Program-made: the position numbers and the translations under genes
DNA from: Botryotinia globosa
Taxonomy: Eukaryota; Ascomycota; Leotiomycetes; Helotiales; Sclerotiniaceae
Direction of reading: 5' to 3'
Assembly: GCA_014898425.1 (NCBI GenBank)
Contig: RCSZ01000010.1
Location: forward strand, 1,922,001 to 1,986,000
Length of the DNA stretch: 64,000 nucleotides
Shown here: positions 60,635 through 64,000 of the stretch, one piece after another
How the letters are laid out: each line of letters begins with the position of its first letter
Position numbering within the stretch: position 1 is the first letter of the stretch
Notes under the pieces: generated by a model
Databases searched by the model: none
Seen by the model: only the letters and a program-made list of their open reading frames with translations
What the model was told of the DNA's origin: nothing

Positions 60635-62334
60635 CTAATTCTTTATTTATTAATAATTTAGAAACAAAATAATCATTTTAAGAATATGTAATTTTAATAT
60701 ATAAAGGTTTAATAATATAAAAAGCTTTTGGCTAAAATATTGTAATTATATTGATAATGGAAATAAACCTTTTTAATATCAAAAAAACTATAAAAAAGAT
60801 TATAATATTCAAAAGATATTTTAAAGAAATATAACTTGAAATAGTATCTATTCAGATCTTTTATAATAATCAATAGATTATTTGCTTGATAATAAAAAAG
60901 AATTACAGAATCTAAATAAAACTATATCATATTGATATTTAAAATATATAATTATAATAAAAATATGGGAAAGGAAATTTTATTATTATTTATATATTAA
61001 TAAATAAAATATCAACTAATAATTTAATAAAAATATTAATTTCACAAAAGTTCGAGTATTTTCAATTATTATTGAATTAACAAAATCTTTATAAATATAT
61101 CAAAAAGATTGATTGATATATATTGAATTTAGCTAATATAACTTTACTAATTTTTAATAAAATTATAAATATTAAATAGATTTATTGATATTAATTATAT
61201 TCTATCTTTTTTTATTTATATTAATAATTTCTTTTATTTACAAATATAATTCATTATTATAAATAAACTAATATTTTATTTATTTAAAAATATAAATTCA
61301 AAAAATATTAATCGAATCCGAAAATATTTGTTTGGAATTTATCAAGTTTATTATTGAAATTATTCACTATTATAAAATTATATATCGATATTATTTCAAG
61401 ATTAATAATATAAAGATATATAAAAATAAAAAATAAAAAAATAAATATTACAAAAATTAATAATAATAATGAAATAAATAAATACAGAATAAACTATTCA
61501 AACAAAAAATATATAAAAAAGAAATGTATCAAAGAATATTTGAAAAAGAATATTTCTAATTCAAAATCAAGATAATTCGAATAAAACTAAAAAAGATTTG
61601 AAAATAATATATAACCAAATAAAATAAAAAATATTTTCTAAAAAAAAGAAAATTGAAAAAACAAACCAATAAAATAGAATTATTATTATATAAAAAAATT
61701 CAATTATTATTTTAAATCTAAAGAATAAAAACTCTTTAGAAAATAGAAAATCTTTTGATAATTATTAATAAATTAAGCAATTTGATAAACAATATATTAA
61801 TGAAATTATTATAAAGAGAATCAATTATATCTTTAAATTTTAAAACAGATTATGATTTATTCATATAAATAATTATCTAAATATATATCTTTCTTATATT
61901 TTATATTCAAATAAAAAAAGAATAATATTTTTATCAAAATAATTACATTTTAATAAATAATAGAATTCGTTTAACTAATATCAATATTACTTTTGATTTT
62001 AATAAACTTTTTTTCAAAATAATTATATACATTCTTTAAATAAATTATTTTATAATTCTAATAGCTTTAATAAATAATAGAATTATTGTAATTAAAGTAA
62101 TTTGAAGGTTTACTTAATATAAGATATTGGAAATAAGAAAACCAAATTAAAGAATTTGTAATATCAAAACTAAGATTGATTTAAAAAGTAATTAAAATAA
62201 AAGCAATATAAATTATTCATGGAAAATTAATAATATATCTTTTCTTTTTAAAAGAATGTTTTTTCTTTTCAATATAATTCAAACTAAAATTATTATTAAT
62301 AATTAAAAACTTATAATATCGATTAATAGGATTC

Positions 62335-62889
62335 TGTTAGGATATATATATAGTAGTAAGCTATTAGGTTTAATTCCTAATACTGTGCTTTTTGAGGTCA
62401 GATTGTATGTGTGGTTTAATAATAAAGCTTACGATTTCTATTGATTCTATATATATTGATTTTATATATATGATAGAGTATTAGGGATTCAATTAAGTAG
62501 ATATAGTTTTAGGATTTCTGATGAAGGCTTATTTGATTTGGAATAGATTTTCCGAATAAGAAGTAGATCAGAAGCGAGGATGTATTTGCTTAATGATTAG
62601 ATATTCTGAATTCATTAATAATTGTTTTTAATAATGAAGATATATTAATACAATTGTAGTATTATAAATTATATAATTAATTATATAAATAAATATTCTC
62701 TATGATTATTAGTTTTTTCGGAATGAAAAGAATAAAAAAAAGAAACTTTATTAGGATATATATATAGTAGTAAACTATTAGATTCAATCCCTGATACTAT
62801 GCCTTTTGAGGTCAGATTATATATGTGGCTTAGTAGTAAAGCTTACGATTTCTATTGGTTCCATGTGTATTGGTTCCATGCATGTGACA
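62335..62889 (+). mobile_element. TRIM-like miniature LTR element, family D
   Basis: Two 141-bp direct LTRs (62335-62475, 62749-62889), matching the solo LTR 56129-56268, enclose only 273 bp. GATTC flanks the outer ends (62330-62334, 62890-62894). A purine-rich run (GAAAAGAATAAAAAAAAGAAA) ends just before the right LTR. The interior has no reading frame. Direct LTRs, tiny interior and a shared outer duplication fit a terminal-repeat retrotransposon in miniature. Confidence 0.82.
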
Positions 62890-63919
62890 GATTCGTTATT
62901 TTTTTTAAAAATTAATCAAAATTAAAGAAATATATTTTTTTATTAAATTTATTATCAAAAGAAATAAAATTATTAAAGATAAAAATGTCATTCTTATATC
63001 AAATAGGAATTTCCTCTTTTTCAAACACATTATTACTAATATTACTATTATTATTATAATATTTAACTTTTTTTATATTTATCATTTTCATATTAATTAA
63101 AGAGAAATAGAGAAATATATTGAAATTAATAAAGCAAAGATTATTTAAAACTAATTATAAATATCTTAGTATTATTTATCAAAAAGAGATTATTAGAAAA
63201 AGATTTCAATATATATTATAGAATAAAAAGAAAAGAGGTAGGAATCAAAGAAAATTGTATTCTTTTTAGTTTCTGTAAAACAAAAAGTTAATATTAATTA
63301 GAATAATTGAAAACTATTAAGAGAAAGTTATATTCTTATATTGATTAAAGAGAATAATTTATAGAATATAATTATTAAAAAAAATAAATCAAGGAAGGAA
63401 AGTATTAATATCAAATAAGTGAGTATTAATATAAAAAGAAAAAGGGGAAAATTGATTATTATATATTTTCAAAAATATTTGCAAATTAATCAATTTATAG
63501 TATTGTATACTAATACTACAAATACTCATCAATTTCACAATAATAAAGATTATAAATCACTATATAAGAATTAAGAATTCGAATACAATAGAATGATTAT
63601 ATTTCAATATTTTACAATTAATAATCGTATAGAAAAACAATGAAATTCAAAAAAAAAGATTAAAAATAATGTATATAACAAATGAAATTAGATTGAATAT
63701 GAGTAAGTAGAGAGTATTGTATTTATATATAGTTTTATAATGTAGTATAACAAATAACAAGTCTTTTTCAAGAGTAATAGATAATTATATCAAATTGTAA
63801 TATAATTTGTATTTTATATTATAAAAGAATTAATAAAATAGAATTATAAGTATTAAATGAAAATAATGATTTTAAGTCTTATATTAATACTTTGATATAT
63901 AACTTATAGAAGTAGGGGG

Positions 63920-64000
63920 TGTATAATGAATATAGGGTTTTAGTAGAATACTGGCTAAAATTGGAAATCACATTTATATAGTATATTATATGATATAGTA
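63920..64000 (+). repeat. LTR of copia element, right copy (cut by window end)
   Basis: Starts TGTATAATGAA; AT-decayed version of 55092-55180, aligned up to the final base. The rest lies outside the window. Confidence 0.75.

Larger units (their letters stand above)
55092..64000 (+). mobile_element. RIP-degenerate Ty1/copia retrotransposon, truncated by window end
   Basis: The left LTR (55092-55220) and the start of the right LTR (63920-64000) are in the same orientation. A purine tract (AGAAGTAGGGGG, 63908-63919) directly precedes the right LTR. The interior keeps decayed protease, integrase and reverse transcriptase in plus order, the Ty1/copia order. Its length (over 8.9 kb) exceeds a typical copia element. 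This is partly explained by a nested solo LTR (56129-56268) and a TRIM-like element (62335-62889), and perhaps by other insertions between 60,600 and 63,900. Confidence 0.82.

Overview
This window looks like nuclear DNA of a filamentous ascomycete (Pezizomycotina). Five observations support this: short introns (46-126 bp) with GTRNGN donors and CTRAY-type branch points, a HET-domain relic, fungal-type CorA-like, GT71 and DUF300 genes, several LTR-retrotransposon families, and pervasive C-to-T/G-to-A decay of the repeats typical of repeat-induced point mutation (RIP). A leotiomycete-like genome with AT-isochores would fit, but the species is inference only.

Layout. Positions 1 to about 8,900 and about 34,800 to 64,000 are extremely AT-rich blocks made of RIP-degenerate, nested transposable elements. 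Between them lies a 26-kb island of normal composition holding the genes. Left block: a long direct/inverted repeat family is split by a complete LTR element (1087-6938, target duplication ATTTC). It also carries a 136-bp GC-rich insertion that escaped RIP (7541-7676) and an LTR fragment interrupted by a Harbinger-like MITE (8402-8843).

Gene island, in order: a four-exon DUF300/TMEM184-type membrane protein (-); 3 kb of microsatellite-rich spacer; a HET-domain pseudogene with three stops and three frame changes (-); a fragment resembling a ferric-reductase membrane domain (+); a two-exon, 80-aa secreted protein with a six-cysteine knottin-like spacing (+); an amidoligase-family protein with a charged C-terminal coiled coil (-); a nine-exon, 1213-aa CorA-like protein (+); a two-exon GT71 alpha-mannosyltransferase (-); a three-armed inverted-repeat structure with a nested TA-flanked MITE (31025-32025); and a small single-pass, Pro/Gln-rich membrane protein (-). 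Amidoligase and CorA-like genes are divergent. The secreted-protein/amidoligase and CorA-like/GT71 pairs are convergent.

Right block: a 3.2-kb LTR element without recognisable coding sequence (35752-38918, TSD TGATT) contains a TIR transposon. A 9.1-kb Ty3/gypsy-like element (39436-48560, TSD AAAGG) has a recognisable reverse transcriptase relic and contains a solo LTR (39685-39919, TSD AAAAC). A younger solo LTR of the same family lies at 51876-52035 (TSD CATTC). A Ty1/copia element starts at 55092, with decayed protease, integrase and reverse transcriptase, and runs off the window end. Inside it are a solo LTR (56129-56268, TSD ATAGT) and a 555-bp TRIM-like element (62335-62889, TSD GATTC). 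Only the island genes appear functional. I found no single obvious new multi-gene system; the best leads are the knottin-like secreted protein next to an amidoligase, the TRIM-like element and the three-armed inverted repeat.
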